Source: Cellulomonas wangleii (GTDB taxonomy: Bacteria > Actinomycetota > Actinomycetes > Actinomycetales > Cellulomonadaceae). From it: DNA of 64,000 nt. Made by a program: the position numbers and the translations under genes. Below the pieces are notes generated by a model, which worked only from the letters and a program-made list of their open reading frames with translations, was not told the origin of the DNA and searched no databases. The DNA lies in the NCBI RefSeq assembly GCF_018388445.1, contig NZ_CP074405.1, positions 2,356,001 through 2,420,000 on the forward strand. Direction: 5' to 3'. Shown here piece after piece: positions 7,727 through 15,685 of the stretch (the stretch's first letter is position 1; the number at the start of each line of letters is the position of its first letter).

Positions 7727-8637
7727 TCGTGCTGCGAGACCTGCGCCTCACCCTGCCGCGCGCCGGTGCGCGCGAGCTCACCGTCGTCGAGGAACGTGTC
7801 GACGCCTGGGCTCGCGCCCGCCTCGCACGGCTGCGCGGCCGCCGGGTCCGCACCGGCCTGGTCGAGCTCACCGTGTTCACCCTCAAGCAGGGCTGGGCGT
7901 GCCTGTTCGGCGCCCTGCTGCTCGCGCTGCTCCTCGCGGCGCGGTTCTGGTACCCGGACGACGCCTGGCTCGCGCGCAACGACGCCCTGACGGTCGCGGC
8001 GCTCGTCCTGCAGGCGGGGATGCTCCTCACGCGTCTGGAGACCGTCCGGGAGCTGCGGGTGGTGCTGCTGTTCCACGTCGTCGGCACCGCCATGGAGGTG
8101 TTCAAGACCGACGCGGGGTCCTGGTCCTACGCCGCCGAGGGCGTGCTGCGGGTCGGGGCGGTGCCCCTGTTCTCCGGCTTCATGTACGGTGCCGTCGGCT
8201 CGTACCTCGTGCGGGTGTTCCGCATCTTCGAGCTGCGCTTCGACCGGTACCCCCGCCGCTGGGTGACGGCGGTGCTGGCCGTGGCGGTCTACGCCAACTT
8301 CTTCACGCACCACTGGGTCGCGGACGCCCGGTGGGTGCTGGTGGCCGCGGTCGTCCTGGTGTTCGGCCGCAGCGTGATGCACCTGCGCGTGCACGCCGCC
8401 CGACCACGGATGCCCGTGCTGCTCGCGTTCACCCTGGTGGCGGGGTTCATCTGGCTGGCGGAGAACGTCGCCACGTTCGCCGGCGCGTGGCTGTACCCGT
8501 CGCAGGTCGACGGCTGGCACGTCGTCGGCGGCAGCAAGCTCGTCTCGTGGTTCCTGCTGATGATCATCTCGGTCGTCCTCGTGACCTGGGTGCACCCGCC
8601 GCAGGCGCCCGACCCGGTGGGCGACGTCACGACCTGA
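7720..8637 (+). CDS. DUF817 integral membrane protein
   Basis: About 305 residues, with a cytoplasmic head of 45 residues and then seven to eight hydrophobic segments. Family-like stretches include ELTVFTLKQGWACLFGALLL, LFHVVGTAMEVFKTDAGSW, PLFSGFMYGAVGSYLVRVFR, YANFFTHHW and FIWLAENVATFAGAW. Function of DUF817 proteins is unknown; the conserved EVFKT, NFFTHHW and AEN residues look like a polar site within the membrane. The start is uncertain: the ATG at 7720 is buried in a hairpin, and an in-frame GTG at 7729 follows it. The stop overlaps the end of the convergent acyl ligase gene by 11 bases. Whether it belongs with the oxidative cluster is not known. Confidence 0.8.
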   Translation: MGVVLRDLRLTLPRAGARELTVVEERVDAWARARLARLRGRRVRTGLVELTVFTLKQGWACLFGALLLALLLAARFWYPDDAWLARNDALTVAALVLQAGMLLTRLETVRELRVVLLFHVVGTAMEVFKTDAGSWSYAAEGVLRVGAVPLFSGFMYGAVGSYLVRVFRIFELRFDRYPRRWVTAVLAVAVYANFFTHHWVADARWVLVAAVVLVFGRSVMHLRVHAARPRMPVLLAFTLVAGFIWLAENVATFAGAWLYPSQVDGWHVVGGSKLVSWFLLMIISVVLVTWVHPPQAPDPVGDVTT

Positions 8638-10075
8638 CGAGCGGCTCGACCAGCGCGCGCTTGTCGGGCTTGCCGCTCGGCGCGAGCGGGACGTGCTCGA
8701 CGACGTGCACCCCCTGCGGGACGGCGACCACGCCGAGCGCGTGCGCCACGCGTCGGCGCAGCTCCTCGACGTCGGGGCGACGCCCGTGCGCCGGGACGAC
8801 CCACGCGTGCACGGCCTCCCCGGTGAGGTCGTCCGGCCGGGCGACGACGTACGCCTCCGCGACCGCCGGGTCCTGCTCGAGGACCCGCTCGACGGCCCCG
8901 GCGTGGACGATCTGCGCGTCGACGATGACGACGTCCCGTGCACGGCCCCGCAGGTGCAGGTACCCGTCCGTGTCGACCTCGCCGAGGTCGCGCGTGCGCA
9001 CCCAGCCGTCGACGAACACCTGCGCGGTCTCGACGGGGTCGTCCCAGTAGCCCGCGGCCTGGCACGGGGTGCGGACCCACACCTCGCCGTCGCGCACCCG
9101 CACGTCGACCTGCGCCGGTGGACGCCCCACCGTGGTGAGCACGGCCGGGGACCGCATCTCCTCGGGCGCGACCATCGCGATCATGCCGGTCTCGGTCTGC
9201 CCGTAGCCGTGGAAGACGACGGGCCCCAGGACGTCGAGCGCCTCGGCCAGCCGTGACGGCGCGAGCGGGGACCCGGACACCAGCAGCGCCCGCAGGGTCG
9301 ACAGGTCGGCGGGGTCCTCGCGCTGCGCGCGCACGAGCTGGTGGAGCCGTCCGACGGTGATGACGCCGGCGGTCGCCCGGTGCCGCACGATCGCGTCGGG
9401 GTAGCCCGGCGGTCGCGCCGCGACGAGGACGCCACCGGCGGTGAGCGCCAGCACGCTGTACTCGAGCATCACGTGGCTGCTCAGCGTCCCGAGGACCAGG
9501 AAGCGGGCGAGCCGCGGCGCCAGCGCCGCGACCGCGGCGGGCCAGCGCTCCGGGAACGGCACCCACGCGCCGCTCATCGCGGCGTAGGTCTGCGCGCAGC
9601 CCTTGGGCCGGCCGCTCGTCCCGCTGGTCCAGGTGATCCGCGCGACGTCGCCCGGCCGTCCGGCCGCGACGACCGGACCGTGCGGTGCTGACGTGAGGAG
9701 GTCGGACAGGCGGGCCTCGTCGACGACGACGGTGACGTCGGCGCGCGTGAGCAGGTCCGCGCGCTGCGCGGGCGCGAGCCCGGGCGGGACGCCGCACACG
9801 CGGGCGCCGACGGCGAAGGCGGCCACGGTGGCGGCGAACGCCTCGGGCGTCACGCCGAGGTCGAGGGCCACACCCGCACCCGGTCCCGCTCCGGCGGCGC
9901 GCAGGCCCGCGGCCACGCGTGCCACCGCGTGCGCCATCTCCCCCGCCGTCACGACCCGGTCCCCGTCCTCGAAGACCGGACGTCCCGGGTCACGGGCGAG
10001 CAGGTCGAGCACCGGCTGCGGCCACAGCACCGCAGGGCCGGCACCCCGGTCGACGTCGTGCGCGTCGGGCGTCAT
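8627..10075 (-). CDS. AMP-forming acyl-CoA synthetase/acid ligase (ANL superfamily)
   Basis: Activates a carboxylic acid as acyl-AMP and probably moves it to CoA. Core motifs are in order: TWTSGTSGRPKG (149-159, the phosphate loop), FHGYGQTETGM, VRTRDLGEVDTDGYLHL, GRARDVVIVDAQ and PSGKPDKRAL with the catalytic Lys469. At 482 residues it is a little shorter than most fatty acyl or aryl ligases (500-560). No signal peptide or carrier domain. The ATG at 10075 is preceded at 6 bases by a TACGGT box, facing the divergent operon that begins at 10138. That shared control region suggests it activates an acid made or used by the operon. Substrate unknown; an aromatic or short acyl acid is as likely as a fatty acid. 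Confidence 0.88.
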   Translation of the reverse strand: MTPDAHDVDRGAGPAVLWPQPVLDLLARDPGRPVFEDGDRVVTAGEMAHAVARVAAGLRAAGAGPGAGVALDLGVTPEAFAATVAAFAVGARVCGVPPGLAPAQRADLLTRADVTVVVDEARLSDLLTSAPHGPVVAAGRPGDVARITWTSGTSGRPKGCAQTYAAMSGAWVPFPERWPAAVAALAPRLARFLVLGTLSSHVMLEYSVLALTAGGVLVAARPPGYPDAIVRHRATAGVITVGRLHQLVRAQREDPADLSTLRALLVSGSPLAPSRLAEALDVLGPVVFHGYGQTETGMIAMVAPEEMRSPAVLTTVGRPPAQVDVRVRDGEVWVRTPCQAAGYWDDPVETAQVFVDGWVRTRDLGEVDTDGYLHLRGRARDVVIVDAQIVHAGAVERVLEQDPAVAEAYVVARPDDLTGEAVHAWVVPAHGRRPDVEELRRRVAHALGVVAVPQGVHVVEHVPLAPSGKPDKRALVEPLVRS

Positions 10076-10081
10076 GGCCCG

Positions 10082-10130
10082 ACCGTAGGGTGACGCATCT
10101 CACACCGCTCTGAGATCGCGTCCCTACCGT
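10082..10130. promoter_or_regulatory. Divergent leaderless promoters with a shared inverted-repeat operator
   Basis: The -10 box TACGGT (10087-10082, minus) stands 6 bases before the ATG at 10075; TACCGT (10125-10130, plus) stands 7 bases before the ATG at 10138. Between them is ATCTCA (10097-10102), 8 bases, then TGAGAT (10111-10116), with GACGC/GCGTC flanks. The repeat lies where both -35 boxes should be. Confidence 0.55.
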
Positions 10131-10137
10131 CGGGGGC

Positions 10138-10455
10138 ATGGAAGCCCGTGCCGCGCTGACGACCCGCGTCGATCTCGCCGCCCCTCTGCGGACCCGTGAC
10201 CTGCTCGCGGCGTCCGCCGGCCCGGTCGACGTGGTCGTCCCGCCCGAGGCACGCGAGCGCACCGGCGCGGCACGGGCCCTCCTCGACGCCGCCGTGGCGG
10301 CCGACCGCACGGTCTACGGCCGCACGACGGGCTTCGGCGCGCTGGTCGGGTTCGCCGGCAGAACCGACGGCCGTGACCAGGCGGACAACACGCTCGCGCA
10401 CGTGCGCACCTGCGCGCGCGTCGTCCTCACCACCGACCCGGAGGCCCGACCGTGA
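10138..10455 (+). CDS. Stand-alone N-terminal domain of an aromatic amino acid (His/Phe/Tyr) ammonia-lyase-like protein
   Basis: The 105 residues match only the first fifth of histidine or aromatic ammonia-lyases. VVVPPEARERTGAARALL and AADRTVYGRTTGFGALVG correspond to the segment with the catalytic tyrosine (Tyr60 of the YGxxTGFG motif). Full enzymes are about 500 residues and form the MIO cofactor from an Ala-Ser-Gly triad; that part is absent, so the protein cannot be an active lyase alone. It is not simply decayed: it has its own leaderless promoter, a clean frame, and its last codons carry GGAGG (10440-10444), the ribosome site of the next gene, whose GTG overlaps its stop (GTGA). It may be a reduced domain with a new role, or a relic kept for coupling. 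Confidence 0.6.
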   Translation: MEARAALTTRVDLAAPLRTRDLLAASAGPVDVVVPPEARERTGAARALLDAAVAADRTVYGRTTGFGALVGFAGRTDGRDQADNTLAHVRTCARVVLTTDPEARP

Positions 10456-12005
10456 CCCTCGACCACCTCGTCATCGGAGCCGGGCCTGCCGGCCTGCAGC
10501 TCGGCGCGCTGCTGGAGGCCGACGGCCGCCGCGACTACCTCGTCGTCGAGCGCGCCGACGCCGCCGGCTCGTTCTTCACGCGGTACCCGCGGCACCGCCG
10601 CCTCATCTCGATCAACAAGCCGCGCACCGGCAGCGACGACCCGGAGCTGAACCTGCGGTTCGACTGGAACTCGCTGCTCAGCGACGACCCCGACCTGCGC
10701 TTCACGCGCTACACGGACCGGTACTTCCCGGACGCGGACGTGATGGTGCAGTACCTCGCGGACTTCGCCGAGCGCACCAAGGTGCGGGTGCGGTACGGCG
10801 CACCCGTGTGGCGGGTGTCGCGGCGCGGCGACCTGTTCGACGTGCGGGTGGGCGACGACGTCCTGACGGCCCGCTCGGTCGTCGTCGCGACGGGCGTCAG
10901 CCGGCTGCACCGCCCCGCGATCCCCGGGTTCGAGCTGGTCGAGGGGTACGACACGATGCCCGTGGATCCCGACGACTACCTCGACCAGCGCGTGCTCGTC
11001 ATCGGCAAGGGCAACTCGGGGTTCGAGACGGCCGACGCGCTCATGGAGACGACCACGCTCATCCACCTCGCGGGCCCGGACTCCGTCCGGCTCGCGTGGC
11101 GCACCCACTACGTGGGGAACCTGCGCGCGGTCAACAACAACTTCCTCGACACGTACCAGCTCAAGTCCGCCAACGCGGTGCTCGACGGCACGATCGAGCG
11201 CATCGAGCGCGACGACGACGGCCTGGCCGTGACGTTCCGCTTCGCCCGGGCCGACGAGACCCGTGTGCTCCACTACGACCGGGTGCTCGCGTGCACCGGG
11301 TTCGCGTTCGACCCCACCGTGTTCGACGACTCGTGCCGGCCCGCGCTCGCGATCGGCGGCCGGTTCCCCGCGCAGACCGACGAGTGGGAGTCCGTCGACG
11401 TGCCGGGCCTCTTCTTCGCCGGGACCCTCAGCCAGCAGCGTGACTTCAAGCACTCCACCAACGGGTTCGTCCACGGGTTCCGGTACGCCACGCGGGCCCT
11501 GCACCGCATCCTCGAGCGGCGGTACGCCGACGAGCCGTGGCCCTCGCTGCCCGTCGACGCGACGCCCGAGGCGATCGCCGCCGCCGTGGTCGAGCGGGTC
11601 AACAGGTCCTCGGCCCTGTGGCAGCAGTTCGGTGTCCTGGCGGACGTCGTCGCCGTCACGGACGGCACCGCCCGGTACCACGAGGAGGTGCCCGTCGCCT
11701 ACCACGCGCGCGTGGGGCTGGGACCCGACGGTCACGACGACGACGCGTTCGTCGTGACCCTCGAGTACGGGCCGGACCACGACAAGGTCGACCCGTTCGA
11801 CATCGGTGTGCAGCGCATCGCGCAGGACCGGCCCGGCGTCGCGCACGACGCGGCGTACCTGCACCCGGTGGTCCGCCACCACCGCCGCGGGCAGCTCGTC
11901 GCGACGCACCACCTGGCGGAGAACCTCGAGAACCGGTGGGACCGGCCCGACGCCCACGTGGCCCCGCTCGAGGGCTTCGTGGCCGGTGCGCTGGCGGGAC
12001 GCTGA
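10452..12005 (+). CDS. FAD-dependent oxidoreductase, FOXRED2-like
   Basis: A 517-residue flavoprotein with two dinucleotide folds: GAGPAG (9-14) for FAD and GKGNSG (185-190) for NAD(P). GSFFTRYPRHRRLISINKPR with NLRFDWNSLLSDDP closely resembles the animal ER flavoprotein FOXRED2 and its bacterial relatives rather than standard Baeyer-Villiger or flavin-containing monooxygenases. RDFKHSTNGFVHGFRYATRA near 340 and VNNNFLDTYQLKSANAVLDG also look family-like. There is no signal peptide, so it works in the cytoplasm. The GTG at 10452 follows GGAGG by 7 bases and overlaps the preceding stop. Whether it oxygenates a substrate or only transfers electrons cannot be told; a role in oxidising the cluster's small molecule is inferred from neighbours. 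Confidence 0.82.
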   Translation: MTLDHLVIGAGPAGLQLGALLEADGRRDYLVVERADAAGSFFTRYPRHRRLISINKPRTGSDDPELNLRFDWNSLLSDDPDLRFTRYTDRYFPDADVMVQYLADFAERTKVRVRYGAPVWRVSRRGDLFDVRVGDDVLTARSVVVATGVSRLHRPAIPGFELVEGYDTMPVDPDDYLDQRVLVIGKGNSGFETADALMETTTLIHLAGPDSVRLAWRTHYVGNLRAVNNNFLDTYQLKSANAVLDGTIERIERDDDGLAVTFRFARADETRVLHYDRVLACTGFAFDPTVFDDSCRPALAIGGRFPAQTDEWESVDVPGLFFAGTLSQQRDFKHSTNGFVHGFRYATRALHRILERRYADEPWPSLPVDATPEAIAAAVVERVNRSSALWQQFGVLADVVAVTDGTARYHEEVPVAYHARVGLGPDGHDDDAFVVTLEYGPDHDKVDPFDIGVQRIAQDRPGVAHDAAYLHPVVRHHRRGQLVATHHLAENLENRWDRPDAHVAPLEGFVAGALAGR

Positions 12006-12006
12006 C

Positions 12007-13041
12007 GTGCCCGGACCGCTGCGGGAGGCCGAGCGCGGTGCCCGGGCCGTCCTGGACCCCGTGCACTTCGACTACCTCGCCGGCGGCGCCGGCGAGGAGC
12101 GCACCCTGACGGACAACGAGGAGGCGTTCGCCCGCCGCCGGGTGGTGCCGCGCGTGCTGCGCGGCCCGGGCGGCACCGACCTGACCACGGACCTGTGCGG
12201 GGTGCGGCTCGCCGCACCGGTCGTGGTCGCGCCGACGGCGTTCCACCGTCTGGCGCACCCGGACGGCGAGGCCGCGACCGCACGCGGGGTGCGCGCGGCC
12301 GGCGGGCTGCTCACCGTGAGCACGATGTCGACCGTCGCGGTCGAGGACGTCGCCGCGACCGGCGCGACCACCTGGTTCCAGCTGTACGTGCAGCCGGACC
12401 GGGCGTTCACGGCGGCGCTCGTCGCCCGCGCGGAGGCCGCCGGTTGCCGCGCCCTGGTCCTCACCGTGGACTCCCCGGTGCGCGGTCGCCACGCGCGCGA
12501 CGCGCGGCACGGTTTCACCGACCTGCCCGCCGGTCTGGTGTGCGAGAACCTCCGGGACGCCGACGGGCGGGTGCGCGACCTGGTCGTCGACCCGGACCTC
12601 GGGTGGGACGCCGTGGCGTGGCTGCGCGCCACCACGACCCTGCCCGTGCTGGTCAAGGGCGTGCTGCACCCCGCCGACGCGCGGCTGGCCGTCGAGCACG
12701 GCGTCGACGGCGTCGTGGTCTCCAACCACGGCGGCCGCCAGCTCGACGGCGCCGTCAGCTCGCTCGACGCGCTGCCCGGCGTGGTCGCCGCCGTCGACGG
12801 GCGCGTGCCGGTGCTGCTCGACGGCGGGGTGCGACGCGGGGTCGACGTGCTCGTGGCGCTCGCCACGGGTGCGGACGCCGTGATGGTCGGCCGCCCCGTG
12901 CTGTGGGGGCTGGCGCAGGGCGGGGCGGACGGGGTCCGGTCGGTGCTCACGGAGCTCGTCGACGAGCTCGCCCACGCCATGGCGCTCGTCGGGGCGCACC
13001 GGCCGCGGGACCTCACCCCCGACCTGGTGACGGTCCCGTGA
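12007..13041 (+). CDS. FMN-dependent 2-hydroxyacid oxidase/dehydrogenase
   Basis: Member of the lactate/glycolate/mandelate oxidase family, which oxidise a 2-hydroxy acid to the 2-oxo acid. At 344 residues it is slightly short (usual 350-390). Visible family features: FDYLAGGAGEERT near the N-terminus (substrate tyrosine), WFQLYVQPDR, TVDSPVRGRHARDARHGF, LVKGVLHPADA (FMN lysine), SNHGGRQLDG (residues 239-248, catalytic His241 and Arg244), and LLDGGVRRGVDVLVALATGADAV read as the phosphate site in two parts. The GTG at 12007 begins 1 base after the upstream stop; its own stop overlaps the next GTG. The substrate is unknown. The mandelate-like branch would suit an aromatic pathway, but the context does not prove this. 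Confidence 0.88.
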   Translation: MPGPLREAERGARAVLDPVHFDYLAGGAGEERTLTDNEEAFARRRVVPRVLRGPGGTDLTTDLCGVRLAAPVVVAPTAFHRLAHPDGEAATARGVRAAGGLLTVSTMSTVAVEDVAATGATTWFQLYVQPDRAFTAALVARAEAAGCRALVLTVDSPVRGRHARDARHGFTDLPAGLVCENLRDADGRVRDLVVDPDLGWDAVAWLRATTTLPVLVKGVLHPADARLAVEHGVDGVVVSNHGGRQLDGAVSSLDALPGVVAAVDGRVPVLLDGGVRRGVDVLVALATGADAVMVGRPVLWGLAQGGADGVRSVLTELVDELAHAMALVGAHRPRDLTPDLVTVP

Positions 13042-14366
13042 CGACCGGGGTCGCGGTGCTCGCCGCGGCGGTGGCGCTCTGGACGCTGCCGGGGTGGCTG
13101 CCGCGCGCCGTCGTGCGCCTGCGCGAGCGCGTGTTCGCGTGGGTCAACGGCGCGGAGGGCATCCCCGTGCCGGGCCCGCTGGTCGGCGCGGAGCACTTCG
13201 AGGCGGTGTACTCCCACCCCGCCGCGGACGGGCGCAGCGCCGGCGCCGGCCTGTCGGACCTGTTCTGGTACTGGCTGGCACCCGGGGCGCACATGCACCA
13301 GGAGCACCTGGAGCCCGGCGAGCGCTACCGGACCGTCGCCCGCACGACGCGCCAGGTCCTGGCGGTGCGGCACGAGCGCAGCGACGAGCTCGCGACCGCG
13401 GCCGTCCGCCGCGCGCTGGACGCCCTGCCGGCGGACCGCACGACCCGGGTGCGGCTGCGCGACCTGCTGATGCCCGTGTGGGCCGAGGTCTACCACGAGC
13501 TGGTCTTCGCCGAGCCGTGCCCGCGTGACGCCCGGGACCTCGTGGTCGCCAACGCCGACGACGTCGTCACGGCCCTCAAGTGCACCGGGCTGCGCCACCT
13601 GGACCGACGCGACCGGCTCACCGCGTACCTGCGGGACCGGGTCGAGGCGGGCACGTGCCCGGTGGTGCTGCCGCCGCCGTTCACCGCGCAGGAGACCGCC
13701 TGGTACCTGCAGGGCGCGTTCTTCAACACCGCGGTCGTGCAGATGTCGGAGGCCGCCGCGCACGTCCTGCTCTGCGCGGGCGCGTACGGGCCGGCACGTG
13801 GTCAGGTCGACGACGACGAGGCGCTGGACCGGATCGTCGACGAGACGCTGCGGGTGCACCCGCTGTTCGGCATCGCGCACCGCATCACGTCCGCGCCGAT
13901 CGACGTCGGCGACGCGACGCTGCCGACGGGCTCGGTGCTGCTGTTCAACTACCTCGCGTACCAGCGCACCGGCACCGCGCCGGACGACACGTTCGACCCC
14001 GAGCGCTGGCGGACCCTGCGCCCGCGCGACGCGCACTTCATCCCGTTCGGCGTCACCGCCAACCGGGCCTGCCCCGCGCGCGGGTCGGCGCCCGTCATGC
14101 TGCGCGCCGTGCTGCGGGGGTTTCGCCGCTACGACGTGACGTCGAGCGCCGCGCACACGCGGTCGATGCCGAACCGCGGCCCCGCCTACCTCACCCCGGC
14201 CGGCGCACCCGGACCGGGCCGGGCGCGGCTGGCCGCGATGCGGCTGGCCGACCGGTGGGCCGACGTCGGACGGTCCGTGCAGCAGCTCGTGCTCGGCACC
14301 GTCATGGTCCTCGACGCCCGTCGACGCCGTCCCTGCACCACCTACTTCCGGGAGGTCCGCGCATGA
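13038..14366 (+). CDS. Atypical cytochrome P450
   Basis: A 442-residue haem-thiolate protein with one hydrophobic N-terminal segment (about 4-20) that may tether it to the membrane. ExxR is present (Glu269-Arg272 in DETLRVHP), then FDPERW, and the haem loop PFGVTANRACPARG with Cys345. Two things are odd. The stretch where the I-helix should carry the acid-threonine pair for oxygen activation reads GAFFNTAVVQMSEAAAH, with no such pair. The loop before the cysteine is one residue off the usual FxxGxRxC spacing. Both traits recall P450s that rearrange peroxides or dehydrate (the CYP74 type) rather than hydroxylate; this is inference. The GTG at 13038 overlaps the previous stop and the stop overlaps the ATG of the antiporter. 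Confidence 0.75.
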   Translation: MTTGVAVLAAAVALWTLPGWLPRAVVRLRERVFAWVNGAEGIPVPGPLVGAEHFEAVYSHPAADGRSAGAGLSDLFWYWLAPGAHMHQEHLEPGERYRTVARTTRQVLAVRHERSDELATAAVRRALDALPADRTTRVRLRDLLMPVWAEVYHELVFAEPCPRDARDLVVANADDVVTALKCTGLRHLDRRDRLTAYLRDRVEAGTCPVVLPPPFTAQETAWYLQGAFFNTAVVQMSEAAAHVLLCAGAYGPARGQVDDDEALDRIVDETLRVHPLFGIAHRITSAPIDVGDATLPTGSVLLFNYLAYQRTGTAPDDTFDPERWRTLRPRDAHFIPFGVTANRACPARGSAPVMLRAVLRGFRRYDVTSSAAHTRSMPNRGPAYLTPAGAPGPGRARLAAMRLADRWADVGRSVQQLVLGTVMVLDARRRRPCTTYFREVRA

Positions 14367-15628
14367 CACCGGTCGAGCTCGCGCCCCGCTTCTTCCTCGC
14401 GGTGGTCGTCATCCTGCTCGTGTGCCGCGGCGTGTCGTGGCTGCTGGGCCGCGTCGGCCAGCCACCCGTCGTCGGCGAGATGGTCGCCGGGGTGCTCCTC
14501 GGCCCGTCCCTGCTGGGCCTGTTCCTGCCGGGCGTGCAGGACTCGCTGTTCCCCGACGACCTGCGGCCCGTGCTGTACGTGGTCGGCCAGGTGGGCCTCG
14601 TGCTGCTGATGTTCCACGCCGGGCACGCGTTCACCACGAGCCGCTCCGACGGCCTGGCCCGCACGGCGGCGGCCGTTTCGCTCGCGGGCGTCACCGGGCC
14701 GCTGGTCCTGGGCGTCGCGCTCGTGCTGCTGGCCGCGGGTCACGTCCCGCTGCAGTCGGACGGCGTCCCGGTGGGTGTCGTCGCCGCGTTCGTGGGGGTG
14801 GCGCTGGCGATCACGGCGTTCCCGATGCTCGCGCGGATCATCACCGAGCGGGGGCAGGCCGGCACCCGCCACGGGACGATCGCGCTCGCGAGCGGTGCGG
14901 TGGACGACGTCGTCGCCTGGGTGCTGCTGGCGGTGGTGCTGGCCGTGGCGACCGGCAGCCCGGGGCCGGCGCTGCTGACCGTCGGGGGTGCGCTCGTGTT
15001 CGTGGCCGTGGTGGTGTTCGTGGCCCGTCCCGGCATGCGCCGCCTCATGGGGAGCCCGCGCGTGGACGACGGCACGCGCCTGCTCGGCACCGTGGCCGTC
15101 CTGTTCGGCGCGGCGTGGTTCACCGACGAGATCGGGCTGTACGCGGTGTTCGGCGCCTTCGCGCTCGGCCTCGCCCTCCCGCGGGTGCCCGCCGCCGACC
15201 GCGTCGTGGGCGCCCTCACGCCGGTGACCGGTGTGCTCGTCCCGCTGTTCTTCACGTACTCCGGCCTGCACACGCAGTTCGGGCTGTTCACGGACCCGAC
15301 GGTGCTCCTGTTCGCCGTGGCGTGCGTGGTCCTGGCGATCGCGGGGAAGTTCGGCGCCTGCTGGGCCGCGGCACGGCGCCGTGGCGAGCCGCAGGGCGTC
15401 GCGCTGCGCGTCGCGTCCCTCATGAACGCCCGCGGGCTGATGCAGCTCATCGCGCTGAACATCGGCCTGGAGGCGGGCATCGTGGGTCCTGCCCTGTTCA
15501 CCGTCCTCGTGCTGGTCGCGCTCGTCACCACGGTCATGACCAGCCCGCTGCTGTCCTGGGTCGAGCGCCGTCACCCTCTCGTGGAACCCGCGCCCGCCGC
15601 GGCGGAGGCCGAGCGGGTGACATCGTGA
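14363..15628 (+). CDS. Monovalent cation:proton antiporter, CPA2 family
   Basis: Polytopic membrane exchanger of 421 residues with about 12 hydrophobic segments. CPA2 features: VGEMVAGVLLGPSLLG in the first segments, AITAFPMLARIITE, SGAVDDVVAWVLLA (paired Asp residues in the ion-binding helix), GLYAVFGAFALGLALP and LMNARGLMQLIALNIGLEAG. It probably exchanges Na+ or K+ for H+ across the plasma membrane; in a biosynthetic cluster such proteins sometimes act in acid or product tolerance, which is inference here. ATG overlaps the P450 stop by 4 bases, making it the last gene of the operon that begins at 10138. No TrkA-N or universal stress domain is attached. Confidence 0.88.
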   Translation: MTPVELAPRFFLAVVVILLVCRGVSWLLGRVGQPPVVGEMVAGVLLGPSLLGLFLPGVQDSLFPDDLRPVLYVVGQVGLVLLMFHAGHAFTTSRSDGLARTAAAVSLAGVTGPLVLGVALVLLAAGHVPLQSDGVPVGVVAAFVGVALAITAFPMLARIITERGQAGTRHGTIALASGAVDDVVAWVLLAVVLAVATGSPGPALLTVGGALVFVAVVVFVARPGMRRLMGSPRVDDGTRLLGTVAVLFGAAWFTDEIGLYAVFGAFALGLALPRVPAADRVVGALTPVTGVLVPLFFTYSGLHTQFGLFTDPTVLLFAVACVVLAIAGKFGACWAAARRRGEPQGVALRVASLMNARGLMQLIALNIGLEAGIVGPALFTVLVLVALVTTVMTSPLLSWVERRHPLVEPAPAAAEAERVTS

Positions 15629-15649
15629 CCACGGAAGTGTTACTCAAGT

Positions 15650-15685
15650 CACATCAGATGTGCCATTGTCAGGACATGTCAGGAC
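15650..15685 (+). promoter_or_regulatory. Operator-like repeats in front of the response regulator
   Basis: CACATCAGATGTG (15650-15662) is a perfect 6+1+6 palindrome. TGTCAGGAC occurs twice in tandem (15667-15675 and 15677-15685), running over the start codon. CATTGT (15664-15669) ends 6 bases before the ATG and may be the -10 box. Confidence 0.45.

Noticed and set aside
12007..13041. Mycofactocin gene mftD for the 2-hydroxyacid oxidase
   Set aside because: No mftA, mftB or mftC-type genes lie around it, and the family is broad.
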